Part shown: positions 36,426 through 44,390 of the stretch, piece after piece
Position numbering within the stretch: position 1 is the stretch's first letter
How the letters are laid out: every line of letters starts with the position of its first letter
NCBI RefSeq assembly: GCF_003583365.1
Contig: NZ_QXED01000006.1
Coordinates: 1-64,000 of the forward strand
Direction of reading: 5' to 3'
Source of the DNA: Fibrisoma montanum
GTDB lineage: Bacteria > Bacteroidota > Bacteroidia > Cytophagales > Spirosomataceae
Length of the DNA: 64,000 nt
Made by a program: the position numbers and the translations under genes
Notes under the pieces: generated by a model
Seen by the model: the letters and a program-made list of their open reading frames with translations, nothing else
What the model was told of the DNA's origin: nothing
Database searches by the model: none

Positions 36426-36754
36426 TGAAAACTATCTTCGCCCGCTTCTGGGCCTACGTCAAGGCGTCGTATCAGCGCCTGTCCATCGAATCGCCTAAGT
36501 ACTGGCGCAAGCTGCGCGGCTTCTTTCTCTGTCTGTCGGGCGTATCGGCCGTACTACAGCCCGAAATCGTAGCGGTGGTGAATCAATACCATTTACTCGG
36601 CTTTGAAGTGCCGACGCTCATTACCGATGTAGCCCGTATGCTGCTGGCCTTCAACATCGGCGCGGCTGCCGTAACCAAGTTCGCCATCGATCCCGACGCC
36701 GTGAGCCGGGCGACGTACGAGAAGCTGTCACAACCCACGCAAACCAACGCCTAG
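36425..36754 (+). CDS. Putative holin-like membrane protein, 109 aa
   Basis: Two hydrophobic stretches (FFLCLSGVSAVLQPEIVAVV and VARMLLAFNIGAAAVTKFAI) separated by a short loop. Shares one base with the SGNH gene. Size and topology would fit a holin; another candidate lies at 40,689. Confidence 0.5.
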   Translation: MKTIFARFWAYVKASYQRLSIESPKYWRKLRGFFLCLSGVSAVLQPEIVAVVNQYHLLGFEVPTLITDVARMLLAFNIGAAAVTKFAIDPDAVSRATYEKLSQPTQTNA

Positions 36755-36756
36755 CC

Positions 36757-36978
36757 ATGACGTACTACATGCTCATTGCTTACCGCACCGGCAGTCACAC
36801 CCAGCAGACGCGGGGGTTCTACATGCAGGCCGAAAGCCTACCCAGCCGGGCGCAGATTGAAGCCGCCGTTACGGAGCAGTACCCCGGCGCGTACACCATT
36901 CAGTTCAGTGCCCCGGTGGTGGTGCCGGAAGAATTTGCTGCCGACTACGCGGGTGGCGAACCGCTTACTGAACGGTAA
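36757..36978 (+). CDS. Hypothetical protein, 73 aa
   Basis: Small protein (MTYYMLIAYRTGSHTQQT) two bases after the holin-like gene. No motif. Confidence 0.5.
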   Translation: MTYYMLIAYRTGSHTQQTRGFYMQAESLPSRAQIEAAVTEQYPGAYTIQFSAPVVVPEEFAADYAGGEPLTER

Positions 36979-36997
36979 TTAAATTGCTGTTAATCAG

Positions 36998-37028
36998 TTG
37001 TTTGCGTGATAAAAATTGCGTATCTTAT
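36998..37028 (+). promoter_or_regulatory. Candidate promoter before gene at 37,054
   Basis: TTG at 36998-37000, 20 nt, then TATCTTAT at 37021-37028. The CGTATCTTA core is shared with the promoter-like sites at 6,466 and 11,238. GGAGAAAAGG follows as a possible ribosome site. Confidence 0.55.
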
Positions 37029-37053
37029 AGCGTAATCAAACAGGAGAAAAGGT

Positions 37054-37341
37054 ATGCAATTTGCCCCTGAAGAACGCTCAGTTACGTTTAAGTATCCCCT
37101 TCAATTGAAGGTGTATTTCATGCACAATGGTAAGCCGCACAGCGGTACAATCAGTGAACGCTATTACCGTGAACTGTTTCTGCCTGCTGATTGGGACTAC
37201 GATAAAGACCGGGTAAGCAAGGACACCGTTTACGTAGTTCATTCAGCCGGTGTAAAGCACGAATTTAAGGAGTACGAGTTCAGCCGAAAGGTGTACACAG
37301 ATAAGCAAAAGTTCATTGATGACAATGTAATCATTTCTTAG
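37054..37341 (+). CDS. Hypothetical protein, 95 aa
   Basis: Soluble protein with its own promoter-like sequence (MQFAPEERSVTFKYPLQLK). More AT-rich than its neighbours, so perhaps separately acquired. Function unknown. Confidence 0.55.
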   Translation: MQFAPEERSVTFKYPLQLKVYFMHNGKPHSGTISERYYRELFLPADWDYDKDRVSKDTVYVVHSAGVKHEFKEYEFSRKVYTDKQKFIDDNVIIS

Positions 37342-37351
37342 GTAATTAACC

Positions 37352-38725
37352 ATGAAACACCTACTGCTTAGCCTCCTCCTGCTGTTGCCCCTGCTGAGTC
37401 AGGCGCAGCGCATCGTAACGGTGAACCCCGGCGATACGGTTGTGATCGTAGCCGCAAAGCCGATATCCACAACAACGATATCGGCACCCGACACAAACAC
37501 GATATCAAAGCCGGACACCGTTGCGATATCAAAGCCAACACCTACACCCGCCCCGAAACCAGCCCAACGGCAGTGGGTGCCTAAATTCACGATATCAAAA
37601 CCCGGCATGTACGACGGAGCATCAATTGGTGTCAAGCCCGGCGATACGATAGGGGTTGCCGGAACGCTATCGAACCTCATCCTGCGGAACGTCAAAGGCG
37701 CACCCGGCAAGCCCGTGGTGATTCTCAACTACGGCGGGGTGGCAACCATTCGCGGCAAAACGCAGAACAACGGCAACCTGTCCATGCAGGGTTGCGCGTT
37801 CATCAAGTTCTCCGGTTCGGGCGTGGATTCCATTCGTTACGGCTTTCGGATTGGTTCGGAGTGGAAAGATGTGTCGGCGTTGGTGCTGAGCAACAAAACC
37901 ACGAACGTTGAAATCGAACGGGTTGAGATTGATACCAGCGGTTTTGCGGGCATCATGGCCAAAACCGATCCGGCCAAAGGCGACCCGTCTACGTGGCTTG
38001 GCAACTTCGTCATGCAGGATCTTAGCATCCACGATTGCTACGTGCATGACACGCGGGGCGAAGGGTTGTACATCGGCAACAGCTTCTGGAACGGCGGCAT
38101 GAACGGGCTGTATCCGCATGAAATCCACGGGTTGCAGGTATACAACAACCTCATCGAGCGTGCCGGCTGCGAGGGCATACAGTACTCTTGTTCGCCTGAT
38201 GCCAGCGTTCACCACAACACCGTACGGGTTACGGGCATTTCGCCGTTTTCCAATGCGCAAAACGCGGGGGTTCAGATTTCAGGCGGTTCGTCAGGAACAT
38301 TCGAGCACAACACCATCGAAGGGGCAGCGGGGATCGGCTTGATCGTGGTCGGTGCCTGCCGGGCGGGTGACACGCTGCACATCCGGAACGTGCTGGTGAA
38401 AAACAGCAACGTGTTCGCGGGAACGGACAAGCTACCGGCTGAAACGGCGGGCGTGTTTTGTGATGAACGCGGCACCCCGCCCGGCATCGGTGTGGGTGGT
38501 CTGCTGGTCTTTGAGAACGTAACGGTAGACGGAGCGCGGCTAGACGGGTTCCGCTTGTACAACGAGAAGATGCAGAACGTAATCCGGCAGTCGGTCATTC
38601 GGAACTTCACCCGGTTTGCGGTGGATAGGTCGCCCAAGACGGTGCCGGTTTCGGAGAGTGGGAATGTAGTTGGAAACGGCGCTGTGCCCGTGGGTGTGGG
38701 GTATCAGGAAAACAAACAGCAGTAA
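37352..38725 (+). CDS. Secreted right-handed beta-helix protein, 457 aa
   Basis: Signal peptide (LLLSLLLLLPLLSQAQ). A linker of ISKP/TISKP repeats lies at residues 35-85, followed by a parallel beta-helix from about 105 (rungs such as NFVMQDLSIHDCYVHDTRGE and GIQYSCSPDASVHHNTVRV). The first five residues and preceding bases match the SGNH gene at 35,268, so the signal module may have been copied. Could be a secreted polysaccharide-active protein. Confidence 0.7.
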   Translation: MKHLLLSLLLLLPLLSQAQRIVTVNPGDTVVIVAAKPISTTTISAPDTNTISKPDTVAISKPTPTPAPKPAQRQWVPKFTISKPGMYDGASIGVKPGDTIGVAGTLSNLILRNVKGAPGKPVVILNYGGVATIRGKTQNNGNLSMQGCAFIKFSGSGVDSIRYGFRIGSEWKDVSALVLSNKTTNVEIERVEIDTSGFAGIMAKTDPAKGDPSTWLGNFVMQDLSIHDCYVHDTRGEGLYIGNSFWNGGMNGLYPHEIHGLQVYNNLIERAGCEGIQYSCSPDASVHHNTVRVTGISPFSNAQNAGVQISGGSSGTFEHNTIEGAAGIGLIVVGACRAGDTLHIRNVLVKNSNVFAGTDKLPAETAGVFCDERGTPPGIGVGGLLVFENVTVDGARLDGFRLYNEKMQNVIRQSVIRNFTRFAVDRSPKTVPVSESGNVVGNGAVPVGVGYQENKQQ

Positions 38726-38726
38726 C

Positions 38727-39014
38727 ATGGAAAATCAGACACGACTCATACAGCACAATAAGAGCGGCAGGCTCTACCGCATTTTAGGGGCCTGCAAACT
38801 ACAGATCAACGGGGAATGGAAACGGGCGGTGGCTTATGTTCACAACGATGCCCGCTATCCGTACGATGATTGGAGTCAAATCTACGTCCGTGAGGAATCT
38901 GAGTTCTTAGCCGCGTTTACGGGCATTACATGGGCGAACCAGGTACAGCCGTGGCATATGGCTATGCCGTTTGAGGAATATTCTATTCCCGTTGCAGAAG
39001 AAGCAGGGGTATAG
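38727..39014 (+). CDS. DUF1653-like protein, 95 aa
   Basis: YRILGACKLQINGEWKRAV and WSQIYVREESEF resemble the DUF1653 pattern (YRHxKGxxYxVLG ... WVRPxExF). Small soluble protein, role unknown. Confidence 0.45.
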   Translation: MENQTRLIQHNKSGRLYRILGACKLQINGEWKRAVAYVHNDARYPYDDWSQIYVREESEFLAAFTGITWANQVQPWHMAMPFEEYSIPVAEEAGV

Positions 39015-39146
39015 AAAAGCCGGGGCCGCACCGGCGGACCGTCGGCCCGGCTTACTGGTAAAAGGAACGCCCTAGCGCGCTATTCAATCGGGAAGCGCCG
39101 GGCCGCCGGTGCGGGGCGTTCATGTTAACACAAAAAGACGAAACAA
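39015..39146 (+). ncRNA. GC-rich structured intergenic RNA candidate
   Basis: Hairpin A pairs 39017-39024 with 39046-39053. Hairpin B pairs 39066-39072 with 39114-39120. A 12-nt run in the loop of A (39026-39037) is perfectly complementary to 39103-39114 inside B, allowing a loop-loop contact or an alternative fold. No T run follows, so it is not a simple terminator. Confidence 0.45.
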
Positions 39147-39335
39147 ATGGCTAATTTCTTTCTCCACTACAAAGCCCCTGCCGGCACGTTTGCGGCCGGC
39201 ATGATCGCAGCCCGCAATTGGGACGAAGCAGAGCGCAAATGTCAGCCGGGGCAGTACGTAATCGGTCAGCAACTATCCGAACGGCAGCGGGCCGGTGTTG
39301 CTAGACGGTGGGCTAAACGGTCAGCAAGAGCATGA
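39147..39335 (+). CDS. Hypothetical protein, 62 aa
   Basis: Basic C terminus (ARRWAKRSARA). Follows the structured intergenic region and overlaps the next gene by 4 nt. Confidence 0.5.
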   Translation: MANFFLHYKAPAGTFAAGMIAARNWDEAERKCQPGQYVIGQQLSERQRAGVARRWAKRSARA

Positions 39336-39583
39336 TACACACCGTAATCATTCTTGAATACGCTGATGCCCCGCCGGTTTGGTATAACCACGAAGGGTTT
39401 GCTAAATCAGAAGCAGACGCAATGTGGCTTTTCGAGTTCTGCGGGTGGAAACCCATCAATGACGAATGTTACCCACAGCTTTGTCTCTTAGACGAAGAAG
39501 GGCGACTTTCTGAGGCTGAATTGGGGTATCAATCCAACCCGAGCGAATTACAGGTTCTGGGTACTTGCTTATTACTGAACTGA
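39332..39583 (+). CDS. Hypothetical protein, 83 aa
   Basis: Soluble, acidic (EADAMWLFEFCGWKPINDE). ATGA overlap with the previous gene. No family recognised. Confidence 0.5.
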   Translation: MIHTVIILEYADAPPVWYNHEGFAKSEADAMWLFEFCGWKPINDECYPQLCLLDEEGRLSEAELGYQSNPSELQVLGTCLLLN

Positions 39584-39584
39584 T

Positions 39585-40220
39585 ATGAAGCTCTCCCCCG
39601 CCTTTGTCACGTTCGCCCTGGTCGGTGCGGTGTTCATCGCGTCGGGTCTGGCCGTGCGGGAATGCTCCTACAAACAGGGCTACCGGGCCGAACGGGATCT
39701 TCTGGTTAAGGACACGGTTCGGCTGCGCAGGTGGGGCAACGAACTACGCCAGCAGGTAACGACCCTGCAACGCGACAACGCCAGAGCGATTGCAGCCGGT
39801 TTGCGCTATCGAAACGGTAGAGATAGTGCCGTAGCTCAAACGGATGCGTTAGTGGCTCAGAAGTCACGTTTGGCGCGTCAGGTGGGCATACTGGAACGGC
39901 TACGGGGCAACGGCACGCTCGATGTCCGCTACGTGACTCAGATCGACACGGTTCGGCAGTTGATTGCCGACCCAACGGTTGAGCTAGCTGTGGCCAAGAC
40001 GGTGGAGCGTGAAGCCTACTTCCGAAAGCAGAACGACAGTCTCGCGAACGTAACGGGCCTGCTGAGTGTACAGGTAGACAATCTGGAAAACGATGTGCAG
40101 GACGCGAACGGGCGGCTACAGTCCGCCAGGGCGAAGGTCTTGAATGAAGCGGCTACCGGGCGGTTTCTGGGTATCGGCCGGAAAAAGGCCATGCGGGAAC
40201 TGGCACAGGAGATGAAATAG
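39585..40220 (+). CDS. Spanin-like membrane-anchored coiled coil, 211 aa
   Basis: One N-terminal membrane helix (FVTFALVGAVFIASGLAV) then about 180 residues of charged coiled coil (RLRRWGNELRQQVTTLQRDN, VDNLENDVQDANGRLQSA). This topology fits an inner-membrane spanin that links membranes during lysis. No separate outer-membrane partner was recognised. Confidence 0.5.
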   Translation: MKLSPAFVTFALVGAVFIASGLAVRECSYKQGYRAERDLLVKDTVRLRRWGNELRQQVTTLQRDNARAIAAGLRYRNGRDSAVAQTDALVAQKSRLARQVGILERLRGNGTLDVRYVTQIDTVRQLIADPTVELAVAKTVEREAYFRKQNDSLANVTGLLSVQVDNLENDVQDANGRLQSARAKVLNEAATGRFLGIGRKKAMRELAQEMK

Positions 40221-40222
40221 CA

Positions 40223-40510
40223 ATGGAAACTAAGACTTGGACGTACACTGTCAGTGTTGACGACCCCGCCCCGAAACCGGGCGAATACATTGTTACGGTT
40301 GGCAAGCGGGGTATCAATTCGGTTTTGCTGATTCGCAAGGTTCGCAAGGTGAATCACAAGCGGGTAAGTGAAGATCAAGGCTATGTAGTCGAGGTAATGT
40401 ACAGACCGGACCTTAAGCCACTAGCGGACATAGAGTGGCACAGTGCTGAGGATTTGTCGGTCTGGGTGAAAGGTGAACCGGCTTGGCCGCTTTTCTGGAA
40501 TCCGAGGTAA
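40223..40510 (+). CDS. Hypothetical protein, 95 aa
   Basis: Beta-rich soluble protein (TKTWTYTVSVDDPAPKPGEY). Follows the spanin-like gene by 2 nt. Unknown function. Confidence 0.5.
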   Translation: METKTWTYTVSVDDPAPKPGEYIVTVGKRGINSVLLIRKVRKVNHKRVSEDQGYVVEVMYRPDLKPLADIEWHSAEDLSVWVKGEPAWPLFWNPR

Positions 40511-40650
40511 AAAAAGACCCCGTACCACTGGTAACAGCACGGGGCAAGTGAAAATGGATTTTTTCTTAAGGTCGCACTGTAAAGATACAAAGCATGGCTG
40601 GCTTTGCAAGTAGCTGACACAGAAAAGCCCGACCACGGGCCGGGCATCTG
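40511..40650. terminator. Two hairpins after the tail/lysis block
   Basis: CCCCGT/ACGGGG (40518-40523 with 40539-40544) has an A-rich left edge, so on the minus strand it reads as a terminator with a T run. A second GC hairpin lies at 40,627-40,645. Either could end transcription. Confidence 0.45.
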
Positions 40651-40688
40651 GACAACCACTAATGTATGAACAAATATACACACCAAAG

Positions 40689-41135
40689 ATGAATGTTCAT
40701 ACGCCTACCTTGATGAGAATCGTAATGCACCCAGATCCACCCTTGACCGCTTTGCTGTTCAGGCTGTTGTTCTACGCTGTAAGCCTTCTGCTGATGGCCC
40801 CCGCGCCGTTCTGGAACGATGTAGTCGAGATGCTACAGATTCCTGATGAAGTGAAAACCGCAGCGGCCCCGGTGGCTGGTTCGGCCTGCTGGACAGCCGT
40901 AGAAATCATAGCGAACGCAAACCGGCAGGCACCGAGAGTGTTAAAATTATTGTGGCTTAAATTCCTTGTCGGATGGATTACCGGTCAGTTCTGCGTAAGC
41001 CTGATTACGCCGTGGCTCAAAAACCCACCCGACTGGTCAGCCGCCTTTGTGGCTGGAGCCGCCGGGTACATTTTCATCAGCAAGGTGCTGCCCAAGCGCA
41101 TACAGAAACTTGAAGACGATTACGACGACGACTAA
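40689..41135 (+). CDS. Holin-like membrane protein, 148 aa
   Basis: Start at 40,689 (MNVHTPTLMRIVMHPDPP). Three to four hydrophobic segments (LLFRLLFYAVSLLLMAPA, AAPVAGSACWTAVEII, WLKFLVGWITGQFCVSLI, AAFVAGAAGYIFI) and a charged end (KRIQKLEDDYDDD). Good holin candidate upstream of the muramidase gene. Confidence 0.55.
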   Translation: MNVHTPTLMRIVMHPDPPLTALLFRLLFYAVSLLLMAPAPFWNDVVEMLQIPDEVKTAAAPVAGSACWTAVEIIANANRQAPRVLKLLWLKFLVGWITGQFCVSLITPWLKNPPDWSAAFVAGAAGYIFISKVLPKRIQKLEDDYDDD

Positions 41136-41137
41136 CC

Positions 41138-42037
41138 ATGCTTGACCTAGGCCAACAGTTCACCCGCGATTACCTCTGGCACATTCTGGGCATCATACCC
41201 AACCTGTGCTTTCAGGTCGTCCTGTATCTCCTCTGGCAGTACACGCACTGGCGCAGCCGGTGGCATCTGATTCTGGGTGGCCTGGGCAACCTATGGTACC
41301 TGTTTCTCATCATCATCATCGCCGTCAAGCCCGAATACCTCTACAACATTCGGCCGTTCAATTGGGGGCTGGTTATCTGGGGTGGCTACCATTTGTGGTT
41401 CATGAAGCGCAACCCCATCCCACGCAAGGTGTATGTAGACCAGTGGAAGCACCTATTACACATCCGTAAGGCGATGAACGAACCCGCTCCGATTGACCCG
41501 CCGTTCTGGTTTCGTACGGGGTTTCAGATAACCGGGCTGGTAGGGCTCGTTTTGCTGTTGGTCCTGTTCATCATTGCCAAGAGTGCGCAGCTCATCTACA
41601 AGGCATCGGAAACGTTCGAGGTTCAGGCGGCACAAACCACCAAAGAACTGACCATCCGCAACCGGCAACAGGCCAAACAGTTTCAGCAGGACAGCCTTAG
41701 TTACGTAGCGTTGCTGGAGTCCATTCGCCTGGATTCGCTGCAACTCATGGAAATCAAGCGCAGCCGGGCGCAGACGACCGCCGAACGCAGACAACAGCAA
41801 CAGGAGAACGCCCGGCTGAACCGCAACCTGCAACGCTACCGCTCGGAAGCCGAACGCTTACGGCGGCAGATGAATCTACAGCCCATCCAACCCACCCCCA
41901 AACCCGTTCTGCCTGCCCCCGCCATCCCCGACGACTACCGCGCGCCGAATCCTAGCTACAAACGTCGCGGGTCGTTGGGCTACGAAAGCGACGTGCAGGG
42001 CCGGGATTCGCTTTGGGCGCGGTATGTGGAGCAGTGA
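41138..42037 (+). CDS. Membrane protein with coiled coil, 299 aa
   Basis: Hydrophobic segments at residues 12-35, 45-63 and 130-150, then a glutamine/arginine-rich coiled coil (RRQQQQENARLNRNLQRYRS) and a proline-rich tail. May act in lysis or superinfection control; follows the holin-like gene by 2 nt. Confidence 0.5.
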   Translation: MLDLGQQFTRDYLWHILGIIPNLCFQVVLYLLWQYTHWRSRWHLILGGLGNLWYLFLIIIIAVKPEYLYNIRPFNWGLVIWGGYHLWFMKRNPIPRKVYVDQWKHLLHIRKAMNEPAPIDPPFWFRTGFQITGLVGLVLLLVLFIIAKSAQLIYKASETFEVQAAQTTKELTIRNRQQAKQFQQDSLSYVALLESIRLDSLQLMEIKRSRAQTTAERRQQQQENARLNRNLQRYRSEAERLRRQMNLQPIQPTPKPVLPAPAIPDDYRAPNPSYKRRGSLGYESDVQGRDSLWARYVEQ

Positions 42038-42042
42038 GGGCG

Positions 42043-42258
42043 TTAAAGTATGTTGTATTCCCGAGTAGGTTGATACCCGATTATAGCCAACACATTTACA
42101 ATGTTTTCCAGGTGGTGTTCAGGTATGCCCCGGCGATTATCCAGAAAGTGTTTAAGTGTACTGGCTGGCACTCCCGCCATCACTTCTACAGCCTTCACAG
42201 AAACCAGCTTGCGCCGGTTTGCTGTGAAATAGGCTTTTAAGTTTTCGGATTCAGTCAT
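42043..42258 (-). CDS. Small HTH protein (Cro-like)
   Basis: 71 residues. VSVKAVEVMAGVPASTLKHF followed by LDNRRGIPEHHLENIVNVL has the five-helix layout of a phage HTH protein. Last of three genes read leftward from the promoter at 42,722. Could regulate the divergent promoter region; inference. Confidence 0.6.
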   Translation of the reverse strand: MTESENLKAYFTANRRKLVSVKAVEVMAGVPASTLKHFLDNRRGIPEHHLENIVNVLAIIGYQPTREYNIL

Positions 42259-42506
42259 AAAAGAGGTGATCGACTCATATCAATGCCAAAACAGTAGTAG
42301 GCTATATCATCCTGTTGTTGTAGTGTGAAGTGAGGGTATTTAATGATGTTGCTAAAGTACTCGCCATCTGTAGAGCTATAGAATTCCATTTGATCGGCAG
42401 CATGTTCAGCAACGTCCCTTGGTAATTCATCTTCGTCCGTTTGGCGAAGAGCTTTTGCAAAGACGGCAGCGGTTTTGCCTGTTACAAATTTTAGCTTATT
42501 GTCCAT
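42255..42506 (-). CDS. Hypothetical protein, 83 aa
   Basis: Acidic soluble protein (RQTDEDELPRDVAEHAADQM). 4-nt overlap with the HTH gene. Confidence 0.5.
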   Translation of the reverse strand: MDNKLKFVTGKTAAVFAKALRQTDEDELPRDVAEHAADQMEFYSSTDGEYFSNIIKYPHFTLQQQDDIAYYCFGIDMSRSPLL

Positions 42507-42508
42507 GT

Positions 42509-42691
42509 CTATTTAGATTTAGTAGTGAAGGTTACCTTTTCATCATCCATTGAAATAATGTCAATAGGCATAGACATCATGTCGGCATGGAAATCAGAAA
42601 CCTCCATGTTTGCTGTACCCAATCGAAGATACTGCTCATCTTCTTTCCAGTCTTCATAAGTTTTCGTGTATACTTTTTTGATCGTTTCCAT
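42509..42691 (-). CDS. Hypothetical protein, 60 aa
   Basis: First gene of the leftward trio; acidic (METIKKVYTKTYEDWKEDEQ). The leader ATAAACAAACAC before the start is shared with the gene at 60,991. Confidence 0.5.
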   Translation of the reverse strand: METIKKVYTKTYEDWKEDEQYLRLGTANMEVSDFHADMMSMPIDIISMDDEKVTFTTKSK

Positions 42692-42721
42692 TGTCGTGTT
42701 TGTTTATCGTTTAACTTGTAC

Positions 42722-42753
42722 CAAAGGTAGTACATTGTATTGTAAGTACCAAA
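42722..42753 (-). promoter_or_regulatory. Leftward promoter, TTTG-N20-TACCTTTG
   Basis: On the minus strand -33 TTTG (42753-42750) and -7 TACCTTTG (42729-42722) are spaced by exactly 20 nt. The spacer carries two GTAC sites in a dyad (GGTACTTACAA / TTGTACTACC-like), a probable operator. Confidence 0.7.
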
Positions 42754-42833
42754 TTTGGGACAAGAAAAATCAACAAATATTTTGCAGATTGATTAAACGG
42801 TACAAACCACCCCCTAACATTCCCCGCCCCGCG

Positions 42834-42876
42834 CTTGCATAAGTGATTGATTTGGCGTAACTTATGGACGAAACGA
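42834..42876 (+). repeat. Duplicated promoter/start cassette, copy 1
   Basis: CTTGCATAA, 12 variable bases, then GCGTAACTTATGGACGAAACGA. The same arrangement and spacing recur at 43,160-43,202. The 3' part covers the start codon of the gene at 42,864. Confidence 0.75.
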
Positions 42877-43181
42877 GACTAATAGTAATGGGATTCAATC
42901 CAACTAAAAAAGAGGTACAGATTGGGGCGCTTGTTAACGAAATGAAAAAGCACCCCAACTATAAGGAACTCACGCCTAATACCGGTGAAACGTTAGTAGC
43001 GTTTTCCCTTCGTTGTGCAGCTCACCTTATTTCACCTCCACAGGAAGAAGGCGAGGATTACGAATTGGAGTGCGTTGACGTAGCCGTTGCCATTCAGGCG
43101 TTAGCCCCGGACATTGAGCAAAAATGGAATGATTCACTAACCAACCATGTCAACCCGTCCTTGCATAACTCGCTGAAATAG
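42864..43181 (+). CDS. Hypothetical protein, 105 aa
   Basis: Starts MDETRLIVMGFNPTKKEV with the start codon inside the duplicated promoter-like repeat, so its transcript may be leaderless. Soluble. Possibly a regulator divergent from the HTH trio; no family recognised. Confidence 0.55.
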   Translation: MDETRLIVMGFNPTKKEVQIGALVNEMKKHPNYKELTPNTGETLVAFSLRCAAHLISPPQEEGEDYELECVDVAVAIQALAPDIEQKWNDSLTNHVNPSLHNSLK

Positions 43182-43202
43182 CGTAACTTATGGACGAAAC
43201 GA
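43160..43202 (+). repeat. Duplicated promoter/start cassette, copy 2
   Basis: Second copy of the 43-nt element at 42,834, lying over the end of the upstream gene. Its ATG at 43,190 opens a 35-codon frame; the Cys-rich gene starts a little later at 43,216 in another frame. Confidence 0.75.
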
Positions 43203-43215
43203 ACGGGAAACGAGA

Positions 43216-43419
43216 ATGGCAAATACTGAACATTGCGAACGCGAGGAAGCCAGCACCCAGCCTGAAAAGAGCTTCAGAGAGGTGTTTACTGAGCTAAGTG
43301 AAGACATTGGAAAGTACTACACCCATCCCTGCGTTTGCATGAACTTGCACAGAGACCCGTGTCATTTGAATTGTCCTGAACACGAAGACAACCAACCATG
43401 CCAACCAAGCAACCCCTAA
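43216..43419 (+). CDS. Cysteine-rich small protein, 67 aa
   Basis: CVCMNLHRDPCHLNC within residues 39-53 looks like a small zinc-binding site. Overlaps the muramidase gene start by 22 nt. Function unknown. Confidence 0.5.
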   Translation: MANTEHCEREEASTQPEKSFREVFTELSEDIGKYYTHPCVCMNLHRDPCHLNCPEHEDNQPCQPSNP

Positions 43420-43982
43420 CCGCTGAGGATTACGAACTGGCAGCAGCAATACTTAGCACCGGTGTTGCCAACATTCGCGCCGTGTGTGAGGTCGAATCAG
43501 GTGGCCGGGGCTTCACCGTCGATGGCCGTTGCATTATCCGCTTTGAGCCGCATCTGTTCAGTAAGTATACCAAGCGGGTGTTCGACCTATCTCACCCCCT
43601 GCTGAGCTTTCAGCCGTGGCAGCCGGGTTATCCGAAAGGGGTCGATCATTCGTGGAAGCTGTTCAAGGAAGCGGCCGCGCTGAATCCAAACGCAGCGGTG
43701 ATGTCAACATCATGGGGCGCCCCGCAAATATTAGGGTTAAATTTCGCGGCCTGTGGGTGCGCGAATCTTGGGGAGTTCGTTCAGCGCATGGAGCATTCAG
43801 AACAGGAGCAGTTATTGATGTTTTGTGAGTTGCTGCTGGATTGGGGGTTGGCTGATGAGTTGCAGCGCCGGGACTGGAAGACGTTCGCCCGCGTTTACAA
43901 TGGGGTGGGGTTCCGGCGCAATCGCTACGATGAGAAGCTGGAAGCCGCTTACCGTAAATGGGGAAAGGTATATCCGAATTAG
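43398..43982 (+). CDS. N-acetylmuramidase endolysin
   Basis: 194 residues. AVCEVESGGRGF near residue 28 supplies the catalytic Glu; RFEPHLF and SWGAPQILGLNFAACG near 105 are hallmarks of the N-acetylmuramidase (DUF3380) family. It would cut the glycan backbone of peptidoglycan at lysis. No signal peptide, so release would need a holin; two candidates lie upstream. Confidence 0.88.
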   Translation: MPTKQPLTAEDYELAAAILSTGVANIRAVCEVESGGRGFTVDGRCIIRFEPHLFSKYTKRVFDLSHPLLSFQPWQPGYPKGVDHSWKLFKEAAALNPNAAVMSTSWGAPQILGLNFAACGCANLGEFVQRMEHSEQEQLLMFCELLLDWGLADELQRRDWKTFARVYNGVGFRRNRYDEKLEAAYRKWGKVYPN

Positions 43983-44022
43983 AGATATAGGTTGAAAGGG
44001 TTTAGGAATCGGTAATGCACAG

Positions 44023-44057
44023 AACGCCTACCCCGATGAGGTAGGCGTTTGTTTTTG
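44023..44057. terminator. Bidirectional terminator after endolysin
   Basis: AACGCCTACC pairs perfectly with GGTAGGCGTT around a 7-nt loop, then TGTTTTTG. It closes the rightward lysis block and faces the end of the leftward gene at 44,058. Confidence 0.85.
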
Positions 44058-44318
44058 TTAGGTGTGTTGTGGCGGCATTGGTGGGGTGTGTCCCTCCCGA
44101 ATAACGCGGCTCTGCGGCTCTGCTGGCGGTTCGGGGATGGCATCCAATACAGCCGGGTTGCCGTGTAGCGTTCCGTCAATCGCCGCCTTGATGCGCATTG
44201 AATCAACTATCCGGTCATCGGCCCGTAAGTGGTTAGCCAGTAGGTCAGCATACCGTAGCGCCTTGTCGGTGTCACCGTCGTTGATGGCGTGAATCATTCG
44301 GCAAATCTGAGTTATCAT
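44058..44318 (-). CDS. Hypothetical protein, 86 aa
   Basis: Helical N-terminal half (DTDKALRYADLLANHLRAD) and a proline-rich C terminus. Divergent from the small gene at 44,391. Confidence 0.5.
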   Translation of the reverse strand: MITQICRMIHAINDGDTDKALRYADLLANHLRADDRIVDSMRIKAAIDGTLHGNPAVLDAIPEPPAEPQSRVIREGHTPPMPPQHT

Positions 44319-44390
44319 CTTTTCTTCGCTAGTTATATCCTACGTATTCCATTCCTGTATTACCTTCGCGCCCTCCCTAACCCTCCCCCT

